Notes under the pieces: generated by a model
Database searches by the model: none
What the model was told of the DNA's origin: nothing
What the model saw: only the letters and a program-made list of their open reading frames with translations
Made by a program: the position numbers and the translations under genes
Source of the DNA: Butyriboletus loyo
Lineage: Eukaryota; Basidiomycota; Agaricomycetes; Boletales; Boletaceae
Reading direction: 5' to 3'
DNA length: 64,000 nt
Assembly (NCBI GenBank): GCA_038093515.1
Contig: JBBPSI010000066.1
Span: forward strand, 1 to 64,000
Part shown: in pieces, positions 33,014 to 43,429 of the stretch
Layout: every line of letters starts with the position of its first letter
How positions within the stretch are numbered: the stretch's first letter is position 1

Positions 33014-35902
33014 ATGTCCAACGAAATGTCTCCAGGGCATGCGAGACACATGCAATGGGCTTTGTCCAGACTCGCTCGTCCAGTGATCACACCGCGTCCT
33101 TGTCACCCAGCTGCCCGTTCCGTCTTTTCTTCTCCTTCCGTATGCTTGCCTCCGCAAGCATCTATCAAGCCTATACTTTCGTATACAGATGAAGAAAACT
33201 CAGTCAAGACTCTTCATACCTCCCAGTTGTCACCCAATCTACCATCTCACGCGTACGAATTCCCGCAAGCTTCCGAATCTCCCAAGCCCTCGTCCAGTGA
33301 ACCAGGCCCTACTCCCGAAAATCTCTCCCTTCCTAGTTCGTATCTGCATTCGCCATTACCTCCCCAGCACCTTGCGATACTTGCTGCCAAAGCCGTTCGC
33401 CTAGCGTGCAGTACCGGCGCGTTTCGTGACGCACACTTCATCATCAACTCTCTGCATGCCTCCAACCACGCCAACGTTCCGCAGCCCGAGCCAATCAAGC
33501 TCCCCTTCATACCCACTTTCGAATTTACTCCTATCACCTTCGACAAGCCTATTTCTCCGAAGCTGTCCGCCCATGTCATGCTGCACCACATCATTCGCAA
33601 CGACTCCCCCCTCAAGGCATACGAAACCGCGCAGAACTTGATGAAGAAAGGCATACCACTACGGCAGGCCACCCTCCTCAAAGTGACAGATGCGCTCCTG
33701 CAAGCCCCTCCGACCGTGTTTAGCGTGCTCAAGGAAAAAGGTGCCTCCATGTTCCACTCCACCGAGTTCCTCCCAGACAGTCTCCCCATCAATCCGGGCG
33801 CGGTCGAACATGATGGCCTCCGCTTTGCGTTGATGCTATTGCTCAAGGCTCGGGAGAATAGACGACAGTGCTCAGACCGTGCTTTTGAAGCCCTCGTCAA
33901 CTTTTGCTTACTACAAGGCGAGATCATCATGGGATCCTTGCTCTTTGTTCTCCTCGTCAAAGATTTTGAGACGAAAGCCCAGAAAGCGCAAGAGATAAAG
34001 GCAATAATAACAGAACAGGAGACATGCCAGGGAGTTGCTTCGCCACGGCTGATCGATCGTTGGAAAGAGCTTATCCGTTCGAGAATACCTTCTAAACGGC
34101 TACTGAAGGCGATCACTCAGCAGTGCGAGGAGGAACTTTCTGATGACTCTGAAGACCGCGAGGAGGCACTCCAGTCCCTCGCCAACTTGGCGGGGCTTGT
34201 CGATAGTCGGTCCATGCCCTTTTCCGATATATCCCATCTGTTGCGGGTGCTTTATTCCTGTCCGAAGCTTCCGGATACAGTCATTATCGTCAAAGGAAAT
34301 TCTGAACGGACGGTCAATGCATATCAGTATTTCCATCGTGTCATTTTTGGCCTTTTGCAGAACCTCCCAACGAGAAAGGCCAAAGATTCACCGGCCAGGC
34401 ACCAAGGCAAACCCGTACATGCTATGCCCCCACTGTCGCGTGAGACATATAACACTCTCGTGCACTATGCTCTCCGCCATCGTCTCTCTGTCTCGCTCGC
34501 CCGAGATGTGCTCCATCACATGGAACATGTACGGCGGCCTAATCTCAAGCCTGATACTACCACGTACAATATTATTGTACGGTCCGGCACGCTCTTGAGG
34601 CGAAACGATCTCGTCTCCTTTGCTGTGGCAGAACTACGGAAACTGAAGGAGAACACTGATCACGGCATTGCGGTACCATCGGGCGCTCCTCACCGACACC
34701 CTCGACCCGGCTCTAACAGCCAGTCGCTTTCCGAACTCTTGACGGTATCTCCCGCATCTTCCAACGTCCCAGCGGACATGTACACATTGACCTCCTACAT
34801 TACTCATCTCACATCGACAGGGAACCCGCATGTGGTTGCCTCCATCCTCTTCCATGTCCTCCCTGAGTTAACCATCGTTGATCATCCGGCGTGGGGTGAC
34901 GATCCGCCCAGCGCCCACGAACGTGCAGTCATGGCACGTCGTGCACGGCAAGAAAGGCTCTACCGTGCAGTTAGCCTTGGGCCTCATTTCTTCACCTCGG
35001 TCCTGAATGCGCTCTGCAAAGCTGGCAAGACGGGCCTCGCGGAGCGCGTCTGGCTCCTTGCAAAGCAAGCCGAGAAAATCAGTTGGCTTAAGGGCAGAAA
35101 TGAGGGTCTCGAGGTTGTCGAGGGGTGGTGTCTTCCCATCCACGCGTACACGATTATGATACAGGTATATACGGCGGAAGCGCGGAAAGGCTTCCGCATG
35201 CGTACTCGCTTGCCGGTCGCGTCGTCGGAGACTGGAGGCCACAAGTGGCAGCCCCGTACAAACGGCAAGGCCAGAGTCAAAGGGTGGGCATATTACGTTC
35301 TTGCTAAGGACAAGATTGCAAGCAGACACCGGTCGAGGAGGACACTCGGGCTCCGTATGGGCGCGGTGCTCTACCGCTCGATGTTCCGTGCAGCGCGCGA
35401 CATCTACGATACCCTCACACGCATTGTCCCGAACGCGCAACCTCGCGTATATAACCTCCGACCAGACGCTCGGTTCTTTAATGCTGCGTTGGAGATGTTT
35501 GGACGGCAAGCTGGCATGATGCGACGGGCTGCGAAGACGCGGCCTGCGTATTGGCGGCAAAAGGAGAGAAAGGCAATGATGCGGTATTCGAGGCGAGGTG
35601 TTGTCCCGCGGGATTGCAACCCGTTTTTGCAGCGGGTCGTCCATGGGATGCTAGACGCTGGATTTGATGTTCCAGCAGCCTACAGACGGCTGTTCCTTGG
35701 GACCTGGATGTACGCGTCAATGAACCGACCCAGCGCCCCAGTAGTCAATCGCCAGCCGTTTGCGTTCCCGAGGCCGAAGAAGCGATTTTTGCCACTTGCC
35801 TTGCCGACGCACAAGGAACGTGGGCTTCCTATTCAGCGTTCAGAGTGGAAGCATCGTAGACGACGTTTTCTGGGGCCGAAGGGGATCTCTCAACGGACGT
35901 GA
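33014..35902 (+). CDS. Pentatricopeptide-repeat protein, probably mitochondrial
   Basis: This is an intronless 962-aa protein, unlike almost every neighbour. The first ATG with a purine at -3 is 33014; the next suitable in-frame ATG, at 33050, would start MQWALSRLARPVITPRP, an Arg-rich stretch without acids that looks like a mitochondrial presequence. PPR-like helix pairs are visible as YNTLVHYALRHRLSVSLAR, TTTYNIIVRSGTLLRRNDL, TLTSYITHLTSTGNPHVV, FFTSVLNALCKAGKTGLAE and AYTIMIQVYTAE. The C-terminus is very basic (KHRRRRFLGPKG), as in proteins that bind organellar RNA. PPR proteins process or stabilise mitochondrial transcripts, but the target cannot be read from sequence. Its stop lies 79 bp from the stop of a mitochondrial IF3 gene. 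Confidence 0.8.
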   Translation: MSNEMSPGHARHMQWALSRLARPVITPRPCHPAARSVFSSPSVCLPPQASIKPILSYTDEENSVKTLHTSQLSPNLPSHAYEFPQASESPKPSSSEPGPTPENLSLPSSYLHSPLPPQHLAILAAKAVRLACSTGAFRDAHFIINSLHASNHANVPQPEPIKLPFIPTFEFTPITFDKPISPKLSAHVMLHHIIRNDSPLKAYETAQNLMKKGIPLRQATLLKVTDALLQAPPTVFSVLKEKGASMFHSTEFLPDSLPINPGAVEHDGLRFALMLLLKARENRRQCSDRAFEALVNFCLLQGEIIMGSLLFVLLVKDFETKAQKAQEIKAIITEQETCQGVASPRLIDRWKELIRSRIPSKRLLKAITQQCEEELSDDSEDREEALQSLANLAGLVDSRSMPFSDISHLLRVLYSCPKLPDTVIIVKGNSERTVNAYQYFHRVIFGLLQNLPTRKAKDSPARHQGKPVHAMPPLSRETYNTLVHYALRHRLSVSLARDVLHHMEHVRRPNLKPDTTTYNIIVRSGTLLRRNDLVSFAVAELRKLKENTDHGIAVPSGAPHRHPRPGSNSQSLSELLTVSPASSNVPADMYTLTSYITHLTSTGNPHVVASILFHVLPELTIVDHPAWGDDPPSAHERAVMARRARQERLYRAVSLGPHFFTSVLNALCKAGKTGLAERVWLLAKQAEKISWLKGRNEGLEVVEGWCLPIHAYTIMIQVYTAEARKGFRMRTRLPVASSETGGHKWQPRTNGKARVKGWAYYVLAKDKIASRHRSRRTLGLRMGAVLYRSMFRAARDIYDTLTRIVPNAQPRVYNLRPDARFFNAALEMFGRQAGMMRRAAKTRPAYWRQKERKAMMRYSRRGVVPRDCNPFLQRVVHGMLDAGFDVPAAYRRLFLGTWMYASMNRPSAPVVNRQPFAFPRPKKRFLPLALPTHKERGLPIQRSEWKHRRRRFLGPKGISQRT

Positions 35903-35981
35903 AAAGCATGGTAGCGGTGTATAATAGGATAGAAAAATCATCACGTTGACTAGATATCACCGAGACTATCACTGGAGAGCG

Positions 35982-36819
35982 TTATGGGATGTCATCAGTC
36001 GGCGTAGTTTTCCGGAATGACAGGACCATCAACCGTTCGGTGAACTTGCGCTCTTTCCACTCTTCGCCAACTTCGCAGAGCGTTTCTGAGATCCCGTCTG
36101 CGAATGCCACCAGCTCCTGCTGGTTGGATGGTCTATGTTTGTTCTTCATGGTGACCACCACGATGACACGATAGCCCTTTTCGAGATCGCGCATCGTCTT
36201 GCGTAGCTTGTGTTCCAAATCCGCCTTGGCGACCCCCCACGTGAGCTGTACCTCCTTTGGCTCCTCGCCGACCCGAAGCCCCTTTCTCAACGCCTTCTTC
36301 ATCTCCCTATACCGCGCCTCCACCTCGCTCCGCGTCGTCACGCGCACGATCGGCTCCGGGGTCGACGTGACGAGTTCGATGATACGTCCTTGTCCCTGTC
36401 CCTGTCCTTGTTCTTGCTTCGTTGCTCGTGTCTCAGCGAGGAGCGCTTCGAGGCTTTGTTTTGTCGGGGAGAGTTTGTTCGTTTCGGGGTCGAGGACAAA
36501 AACGTGTTTGAATGGGATTTGTCGGTTGGTCGGACGGTGTTCGATCCGTTTGTGATTGGGGTTGTTCTTGTTCTTGTTCTTGTCTGCGGTGGGTCCAGTC
36601 TGGGGCTCAGGCGGGGCGTGTTCAAAGTTACGCCGGGCGGGTGGAGGGGGGGAGAAAGACGGTGCGCGGGGTCGGCTGGTGGGGATGGAGATGGATCGGG
36701 TGCGGAGTATGTCGTAGGCTGCAGAGCGCGTGAGCGACCGCATGGAGGTGGCTAGTGGATGAGATTAGTCTTCATTTGACGCGTTTGTGTAAAAGTAGAG
36801 ACTTACAGAGAAACTCCAT
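35982..36819 (-). CDS. Mitochondrial translation initiation factor IF-3
   Basis: IF-3 keeps mitochondrial ribosomal subunits apart and checks the start codon. The model is complement(join(35982..36751, 36807..36819)), giving 260 aa. The N-domain contains FVLDPETNKLSPTKQSLEA and IIELVTSTPEPIVRV. The C-domain has RVGEEPKEVQLTWGVAKADL, HKLRKTMRDLEKGYRVIVVV and a divergent end. The N-terminus (MRSLTRSAAYDILRTRSIS) is an amphipathic basic targeting sequence. A short first exon (MEFL plus one base) in a strong start context, joined by a 55-nt intron with GTAAGT and CTAAT signals, stays in frame and adds seven residues. If it is only leader, translation starts at 36743 (253 aa). An Arg/Gly/Gln repeat (QGQGQGQG) sits in the linker region. 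Confidence 0.85.
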
Positions 36820-37694
36820 GGTTTGAACTTTTTGCGTTGACCAGGTAAGTACGCCTCTCGTTCGGGAGACGGTTGTTTGTCCTTGTCAAGTTTAGAACGT
36901 CTTGCACAACATGTACATACAAGACGATGCCTGATCGTATTTTTCCTCCGGCTCGTCGACTTTTCTTCCATCCATCGCTCTTCTTTGCAAAGGTGAGCAC
37001 AGCGACCACGGACTTGTCCTGGACATTGTTTCTCTGTTTCCTTCGATATGATGATATCCAAATGGTACACTTTACGAGCGTGGGGACTTCGCCGTCCAGT
37101 CTCTCCTTCGTTCAGCATATAGTCTCGTCCTGAGGCTGTATGCATGTACGGACGCAGGGGTAGGCGCTTCCGCGCGATGAAAGCGTGTGGTTATAGTTAT
37201 TTGATCAAATACTTTTACCTTTTCATTCTTTCTCGTATCTGTGCTGATTGTGTTCTGTTCCAGGACAGGTTGAACGAGGGTGATATGATCCTACGATGGG
37301 TGAGTTGGACTTTGTGATCGTTCTTGCTGTTCCGCTTGTTCGTCGGTGGGATGATGGAAAATGAATCGAGCACGGGGAGCCAGTTGTGGCTCCAGCCTCT
37401 CCTTTGCTCTGCTTGCCTCCTCGTCTTGAGGAGGTTTGCAAACGGGTGGGGGTGCAGGCGTTCCGTGCGATGAGGCTTGATTGAATGTTATAGTTATTTT
37501 GACCGACCAGCTTGGTACTGCCATAGCGTGATTCAGAGTTGCTGATATACTCATGCAGGGGCTGAATAAACGAGTTGGGGAGTGTAAAGTACAGTGATGC
37601 CTGTCTATGTAGGTGACCAGAATTACTAGTTTAAAGTGATAAGTCAAATATACAATAATTTTCCTACCAAATGTCATCGATGCGTGCGCGCGAG
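36820..37694. other. Intergenic region upstream of IF-3
   Basis: About 875 bp lie between two minus-strand genes. Two diverged copies of a 45-bp segment are present (about 37165-37213 and 37456-37504), both ending in GTTATAGTTATTT. A frame at 36765-37145 overlaps the IF-3 leader and is not supported as a gene. Confidence 0.5.
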
Positions 37695-38997
37695 CTACGA
37701 CAGACCACTTTTCTCCCGCGTTTGTTGCCGCCTGAGAGCGGTCGTCCGGAACAACCACGCCAGATTTTCATACACGACAAACGTAACACATGTCCCAGGA
37801 AGGACACGAACAAAGTTTGTGCCGAGGCCGCGGTAGAAGCCTTGAATGCCTTCGCCTTTCCATGTCCGTTTGATGGTGGTAGGGATATCAGGGTATAAGT
37901 GCGTCGTGGCATTATTCTGTGCAACACGAGAATATGTTAGACACGTCGGACGGACGAAAGGGGAGACGGGCCCTACCTGCAGACGCGAACGAATGACTTG
38001 ATACGGGTACGTCGTTGCAAGTGCAAACAACTTGCTTCCGCCTGACATGATGGTGTAGGCCGTGTTCGACTGCGCGTGACGGCGCGAGTAAACCAAGGAG
38101 CGCGCATCAGGACGGGTTACACGTACGAGTTTATCATCCTCTGGTGTCATCGGTTTTCCTTCCCTTGCGAACCGCTTTCGTTTCTGTTCAAAGCCCCACT
38201 GCTTCAACTCTTCGTAAGCCATGAACTGTACTGCGCCATTGCTGACGCCGACGAGTGCGAGCGACGTTCCCTTCCATAGACCGCGTATTCCCTCTGTAGG
38301 GTATATGGACGAGAACCCGTCTGTAACAGAGGGCTCAGAACATGTAGTGGTAATCGGATTGAAGCACGTACGCCAAAGACCCCTGTAAGACTTGGGGTCG
38401 TCTGCACGCGTGGTGAACATGCGTACTTTGACGACCCATATCGGATTGGTCATGATAGCAGTCACAGCACCTGCGATGCACGTTAGGACATGTTGGAGGG
38501 CACGTTGCAAGGGACAGACGGCGAACTTGCTTGAGCGGAAAAGAGCAGGTATGCGCCGGGGGACAAGCGTATGTTTGGGTCATCCCCGGATGCGCGTTTC
38601 TTGAGCATGTTATAGCTGGAAAGATGCGTGATGAGCAACGAGACACGTTCTGGTGCGTGATGGACGGACAAGAGAAAGTAGAGACCCCAACTGGAGGCAT
38701 TGCCGGCAATGTTTGGACCTACGCCACGGTAGAGACCTCTCCAACCTTGGTCTGCGTATATGTCGCGGAAAGAGTACCAGATTTGCTTTCCGATACCACC
38801 GTGAGGCTTGGAAGTCGACGTTTGGAGCTTGATTTTGAGGAGGTCGAGGGGGTGCATGCAGAAAACGGCGACGACGCCTGCGCCGAGCCCTGCTGCGGCA
38901 TGGTCCTGAGAGAGGGTGAGTGGGGAGATGGGGAGTGAGACGGGGCACGCACCAGAGCAGCAGTTGGGAAGAAACTGGGCTGGTATTGACTTGTCAT
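37695..38997 (-). CDS. Mitochondrial carrier, FAD/folate subfamily (Flx1/SLC25A32-like)
   Basis: It is a six-helix carrier of the inner mitochondrial membrane, probably moving a flavin or folate compound. Exons are complement(join(37695..37916, 37977..38069, 38127..38320, 38372..38470, 38527..38615, 38670..38905, 38953..38997)), giving 325 aa. The three repeats carry HPLDLLKIKLQ, NPIWVVKVRM and YPYQVIRSRLQ. NPIWVVK in repeat 2 and YPYQV in repeat 3 separate the FAD/folate/NAD-type carriers from most others. Further marks are GWRGLYRGVGPNIAGNASSW, GLYFLFYNMLKK and GIQGFYRGLGTNFVRVLPG. The substrate is inferred from subfamily. It is head-to-head with the GPI protein gene across 239 bp. Confidence 0.85.
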
Positions 38998-39236
38998 CCG
39001 ACTCGAAGGCAAGGTCACAAAATAGCTTCTTACATAACGCATCCACTTATGATGGCCAACATTGTCGGCGGCTGTTACAGTGTGATCACATCGTCTTCGG
39101 TTTCACACACTGTAGCATGTGCAGTCCTGTTCTTAACACGTCCCATGCTCGGAATCGCTTACGACAAGTATTAGCGTGCCGGCACTTTGTGTGTTCCCTT
39201 CTCCGTTCCGTTCTCACGTCTCTTTCACTCTCGACC

Positions 39237-40013
39237 ATGTACATCTCGAGCCTCTGCTCACTGCTCTCGCTCGCCGTGTGCGCAAGTGCCGCATCGTTCC
39301 AGCTTCTGCTTGCTCGTCGACCGCCAGCCACCTCTGGACAAGGTTTCGAGAAGCGGCAAGTCAGTGTCGGAATCCCGTCCTCCGTGCCCGCCCAATGCAC
39401 TTCCACCTGCAACTTGATCAGCAACGAAGTCAGCTTGGTGAGTGTCCGCGTCGCGCAAAGCACTCGCTGCTGTCCTCGCTCGCATGTCGGAGTTACAACC
39501 CCCCAGCTCCTTGTTTCCGATCCGTTCTCTTTGGGTTCGTAACTGCCGCTGAGCCAGAAACGTCCCCTGCTTTCCGTTCTAGGGGTGCCCTGTCACGGCG
39601 TGCTGTACGACCACCTTTGAGACGGAATACTACAACTGTCTCGAATGCGTCGGTATGGCGCTCGACGCGACCAATTATGCGGTAGCACAAAACGATCTCA
39701 ACCGTACGTCGACGTCCATTCGGACGATACCCACCAACTGACATTGCGTTTCGTTCACCCAGTGCTTTACCTGACCTGCGTGGACATCGGGTTTGTCCTA
39801 CCCCGGCTGGAGCTGCCCGGCCAGAGTAATTCGAGCTCAACTGCCACGTCGACGGGTTCCGCATCTGTGGCGCCCCCGTTCCCATCGGCATCAAGTAGTG
39901 TTGCGTCCCCCAGTTCAAGCACGTCCGCGGCAATCAGTGTCAGGTGGCGTGGTGTACGGGTAGAGACGTTGATCGGCGCAGCAGTGCTCCTCGGGTTCGC
40001 TGGGCTATGGTAG
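39237..40013 (+). CDS. Small secreted cysteine-rich protein with predicted GPI anchor
   Basis: This 190-aa protein has no recognised domain. Exons are join(39237..39437, 39583..39703, 39763..40013). A signal peptide (MYISSLCSLLSLAVCASAAS) is followed by a possible KR processing site (FEKRQVS). A Cys cluster follows: CTSTCNLI, CPVTACC, YYNCLECVG and LTCVDIGF. A Ser/Thr/Ala-rich region of about 55 residues comes next, and the protein ends in a hydrophobic tail (ETLIGAAVLLGFAGLW) as needed for GPI attachment. Such proteins are common on agaric cell walls. The Cys count (eight or nine after signal cleavage) recalls CFEM-like surface proteins, but the spacing does not match well enough to claim that family. 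The first intron (145 nt) is long for this window. Confidence 0.75.
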
Positions 40014-40921
40014 GTGAGCAGGGGGAGTAGAGATGTGTTTTGGAGAGGTGTCGCTTTTGGCCGTCGCATAAAGATTATCTAGTACCAGCATACACCCTCG
40101 TTTAATTATCTCGGACTTGACACACGGACTTGCGGATATTTTGGAAGCATTCGGAGTTAGACAGTACACAGGGACACTGCAGGAAGGACTCGTAGAAGTA
40201 TCCATATACGAGAGGCATGCATCTTTCAGTACCTCGCGAAACGTCTCATCACCAGAATAGGAGATAGTTCAAGCGACAACAACGTGGGGTCGATCCCTAG
40301 CACTAATCAGATTTTTGAGGCTGTTTGGGCGCCCGGTGCGTGCGGGCAGAATGGGGCCGAGTGTTCGATGGCTGGTCAGAGTACATACCCATGTGCATGA
40401 ACAGTAGTCATATGCCCAGCCAGAATGTGGTGTATGCAGAAAGAGTGGGAGAGATGCCCTCGTCGTCGTATTTTCAAGGCCAGTCCGGGAACGATCACTA
40501 AACCAGAGTCCCATCGCCTCTCGAACAACTCGACTCGTGGCATCAGTAAAACAGTTTCTGGTTCCCGGTGGTAGCCGAGCGGTTCTGACAGTCCTGACTG
40601 GTTCTGACTGGTCCTGACTGGTCCTGACCACTAACCGTTTCACTGATGCTGGCAGACTCTTACCGCTACTAAGATACACACCCGCTTCTCTACCCTTTCC
40701 CACATCACTGTATTGTTTATTTAGTATATCAGTTGGTGTTCAACCCTGCCTCGATCAGTCTTGCATGACCGAGGCAAATAAGATCAACGACAAAGGTTCA
40801 TGAGTTCCATTCAATTTCCCTTGGCCTGCCCAGTTATCAGACAAGGATACAGACCCCATCACTGAGGACACATCAAATCATCCACATACAGAGGATAATT
40901 AACAGTCTTTCGTACATTCAT
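40014..40921. other. Convergent intergenic region with a short tandem repeat
   Basis: About 900 bp lie between the ends of the GPI protein and acyl-CoA dehydrogenase genes. Apart from the 10-bp repeat listed separately I see no gene or RNA. Confidence 0.55.
40581..40630 (+). repeat. 10-bp tandem repeat (GTCCTGACTG)n, about 5 copies
   Basis: Five adjacent units differ at one or two positions each (GGTTCTGACA, GTCCTGACTG, GTTCTGACTG, GTCCTGACTG, GTCCTGACCA). Confidence 0.85.
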
Positions 40922-43165
40922 TCACAGACGTGCATCTTTCGGTATCTTTCGAATTGCCTGCCGAACACCAAGATCTCCCAGCACATCTTCCGCACCAGCG
41001 AGGATAGCATCGAAAGGCGAGGTTCGGTGGAACTGTGAATCAACGAGTCAAAAAGCCAGGCCGGGGCAACGAGATGAGATGAGGACAGGGAGAACAAGTC
41101 ACAGCAACGGGCCGATCGTGTATACGCACGTTCTCGATGATCTTTCCCATTCCACCCACCGTAATACCCCGCCCGCCAAACATTTGTGTCGCATCTTCAG
41201 CAGTTTCGCGACCTGAGCGCGAAATGAACCTAAACAAGGCAGTTGACATGTGAACAATCAGAATGCAGGGAATCGCACGCACTTTTTAAGAAGTGCAATG
41301 GGACTTGCTAACTTGTCCGATTGTTCCTCATAGTTCATCTGCAGTCAAAGCGTTCGACGTATTCGAAGTAATTCAAGGCAGTCGACGTACGTTGTTCATC
41401 TGGTGAGTAATATTCTCCATCCAAGCTTGACACGCCTCCACGCGCTCAATCATCAGCGCAAGTTTGGCGCGTATGACGGCTTGAGAGTGAAGTGGCTTCT
41501 TGAAAGCGATGCGTTGATTGGTCCACCTGATCCGGATAGTCAACACCAGATTTAGGTAACGACACAATGAGAACTGACTTGAGACATTCTTCCACGACTA
41601 CCCGCTGTGCTCCCAAGCTCGTGGCAGCCACCATCCACCGCTCGTGATTGAAGTTGCTTAGAATAACATATAACCCTTGTCCAACTTTTCCAAGCATGTG
41701 AGACGCGGGAACGCGTGCACCATCAAAAGTCACATATGCTGTTCCGGCTGTGGATGAGTAGGACGTTTTAACAGGCTTTGTAGAAACATTGTCAGAGCGG
41801 GGAATGAGGAGGACCAGGGGACCTTGCTGCAGATACCATGTCGTTAGACCGCAAGGGGAAGAGAAAGGATGGTACGTACGTCGGTTTGACACAAGGTAGT
41901 GAAATAGTCCGCAAACGTTCCGTTCGTTATCCATCTGTTTTCGTTCCAAATATTTCGTATCGTAACATCCGAGGACGAAATGAAAACCACCTACTTCTTA
42001 GTCCCAGTGACCAGCCAATCATCACCAGCTCTTACTGCGACCGTCTGGACGCCAGCAACATCACTTCCCGCAAACGCTTCCGTTATGGCAAGTGCAATGT
42101 ACTTCTTTCCTCCGAGGATGTCAGAGACATACCGAGATTGGATTTCCGGCGACCCGAAATTGAGGATAGGGGGCAGGGCAATGACACCACCATTCAGCAA
42201 CCCATCCACGAAACCGCGCGTCCCAAAACGGGCAAGTTCGAGGTTGAGGATGAGCTACGTCGAATATGAGCGGCCCAAGACTAGCGTGATGACACAACGC
42301 AGGTAGATCAGCACCTCGTAAAAATGATCGTACTCTTCCGGTTTGACGATGCCACCCATGAGCGAGCGTCCCTGGAGGTGTTTCCCCGGACCAATACGCA
42401 TTGCCAAAAAGTTCATCGCGCTACCAACAGTGTTGCGCGTCGTCAGTGGAATTGTCGGTTGCAGTCGGGTCTTAGGCTGCCCAACGAACGATGCCGAATC
42501 AATGACTTACCTGAGCTTGTCAACAAGCTCCTGAGAGATCCGTTTCCCATTCTCCTCACACCGAACGGCTTCGGAGTAGACCTCCTCCACGAAGAACGTC
42601 CGGACGGTCTTGTGGAACCGCCGGTGCCTGTCATTGTAGTATGGGCTGTGGAACCCGGCACTAAGCCACGTCGGCTCTGCATAAGGGATGAGGGAAAGTG
42701 CGCCGGGAGCAGGGGCTTTGATACGTTCCGCCTGACCGCTTACGGTGCCGATTTGGAGACGCGCGTATTGCGGGCGCAGGAGGACTTCATGGCGGTGGAG
42801 ACCAAAGAAGACGTCTGTCGCATCCTTACCGGCTGGTGTGGTGGGTGTGGTGTCACGGTGAACCGGTTCAGATATGTAGTGACTTACCGACGCCGGACGC
42901 GTAGAGAACGTTGGCTCCTCCGGGATGGAGGTCTGCGAACCGGGTGAGGTCGTAGACTTTCGCGTCGATGACTATCCACTGCAAAAAAAACTGTAAGCGA
43001 GAGTCGTGCTTGGAACTGAGTGAGGAGACTTGCCAGGGAGCCTTGATTGTTGTGCTACGTTTGAAATCGAGGTGAATCCGGGCAAGGTACTAGGATAACT
43101 CGAGACGAGCCTCCTACCTGTGCGACCTCGTCGAGAGTAAACTCCTTTGTAGGCTTGGACGACAT
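40922..43165 (-). CDS. Cytochrome b5-acyl-CoA dehydrogenase fusion protein
   Basis: This flavoenzyme probably oxidises an acyl-CoA or related substrate, with an N-terminal haem domain fused on. Exons are complement(join(40922..41032, 41130..41229, 41283..41338, 41391..41526, 41579..41826, 41880..41934, 41995..42254, 42315..42420, 42511..42832, 42888..42978, 43034..43054, 43118..43165)), giving 517 aa. Residues 1-85 form the b5 domain: WIVIDAKVYDLTRFADLHPG (first haem His) and LHRHEVLLRPQYA (second His). The dehydrogenase part follows with YIALAITEAFAGSDVAGVQT, VTGTKKWITNG, VPASHMLGKVGQGLYVILS, HERWMVAATSLGAQR and ATQMFGGRGITVGGMG. Exon 2 is only 21 nt and is followed by a GC-AG intron (CTG|GCAAGT). 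The domain pair is known in fungi, but its electron path is not obvious from sequence. Confidence 0.9.
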
Positions 43166-43429
43166 CTCAAGTGTCGAAATCTGTGTGATATCGAGGTCCG
43201 AGACCCTGCGAACGGACTTGCGATTATTTAACCCTACACGGTAAACACATGAAACTTGCGAACGTGTACAAAGCTCACATTGCTCACTCTAAATACTACC
43301 CGGACAAATGATGCAGTATTAACAGGAATTTACCGTAGTGAATTATATGTATATACTTGAACGAAACCCCGAGAGAGAGCATGAAAATCTCGTCTATTGT
43401 ATACGTTTGCATGATCCAGCCCGAGTCAA

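Noticed and set aside
36765..37145. A 126-codon minus-strand frame upstream of IF-3.
   Set aside because: It has no recognisable product and overlaps the IF-3 leader exon and intron, which have clear splice signals.
40269..40703. A 144-codon minus-strand frame over the 10-bp repeat.
   Set aside because: No start context, no domain, and a repeat-driven composition; better explained as intergenic.
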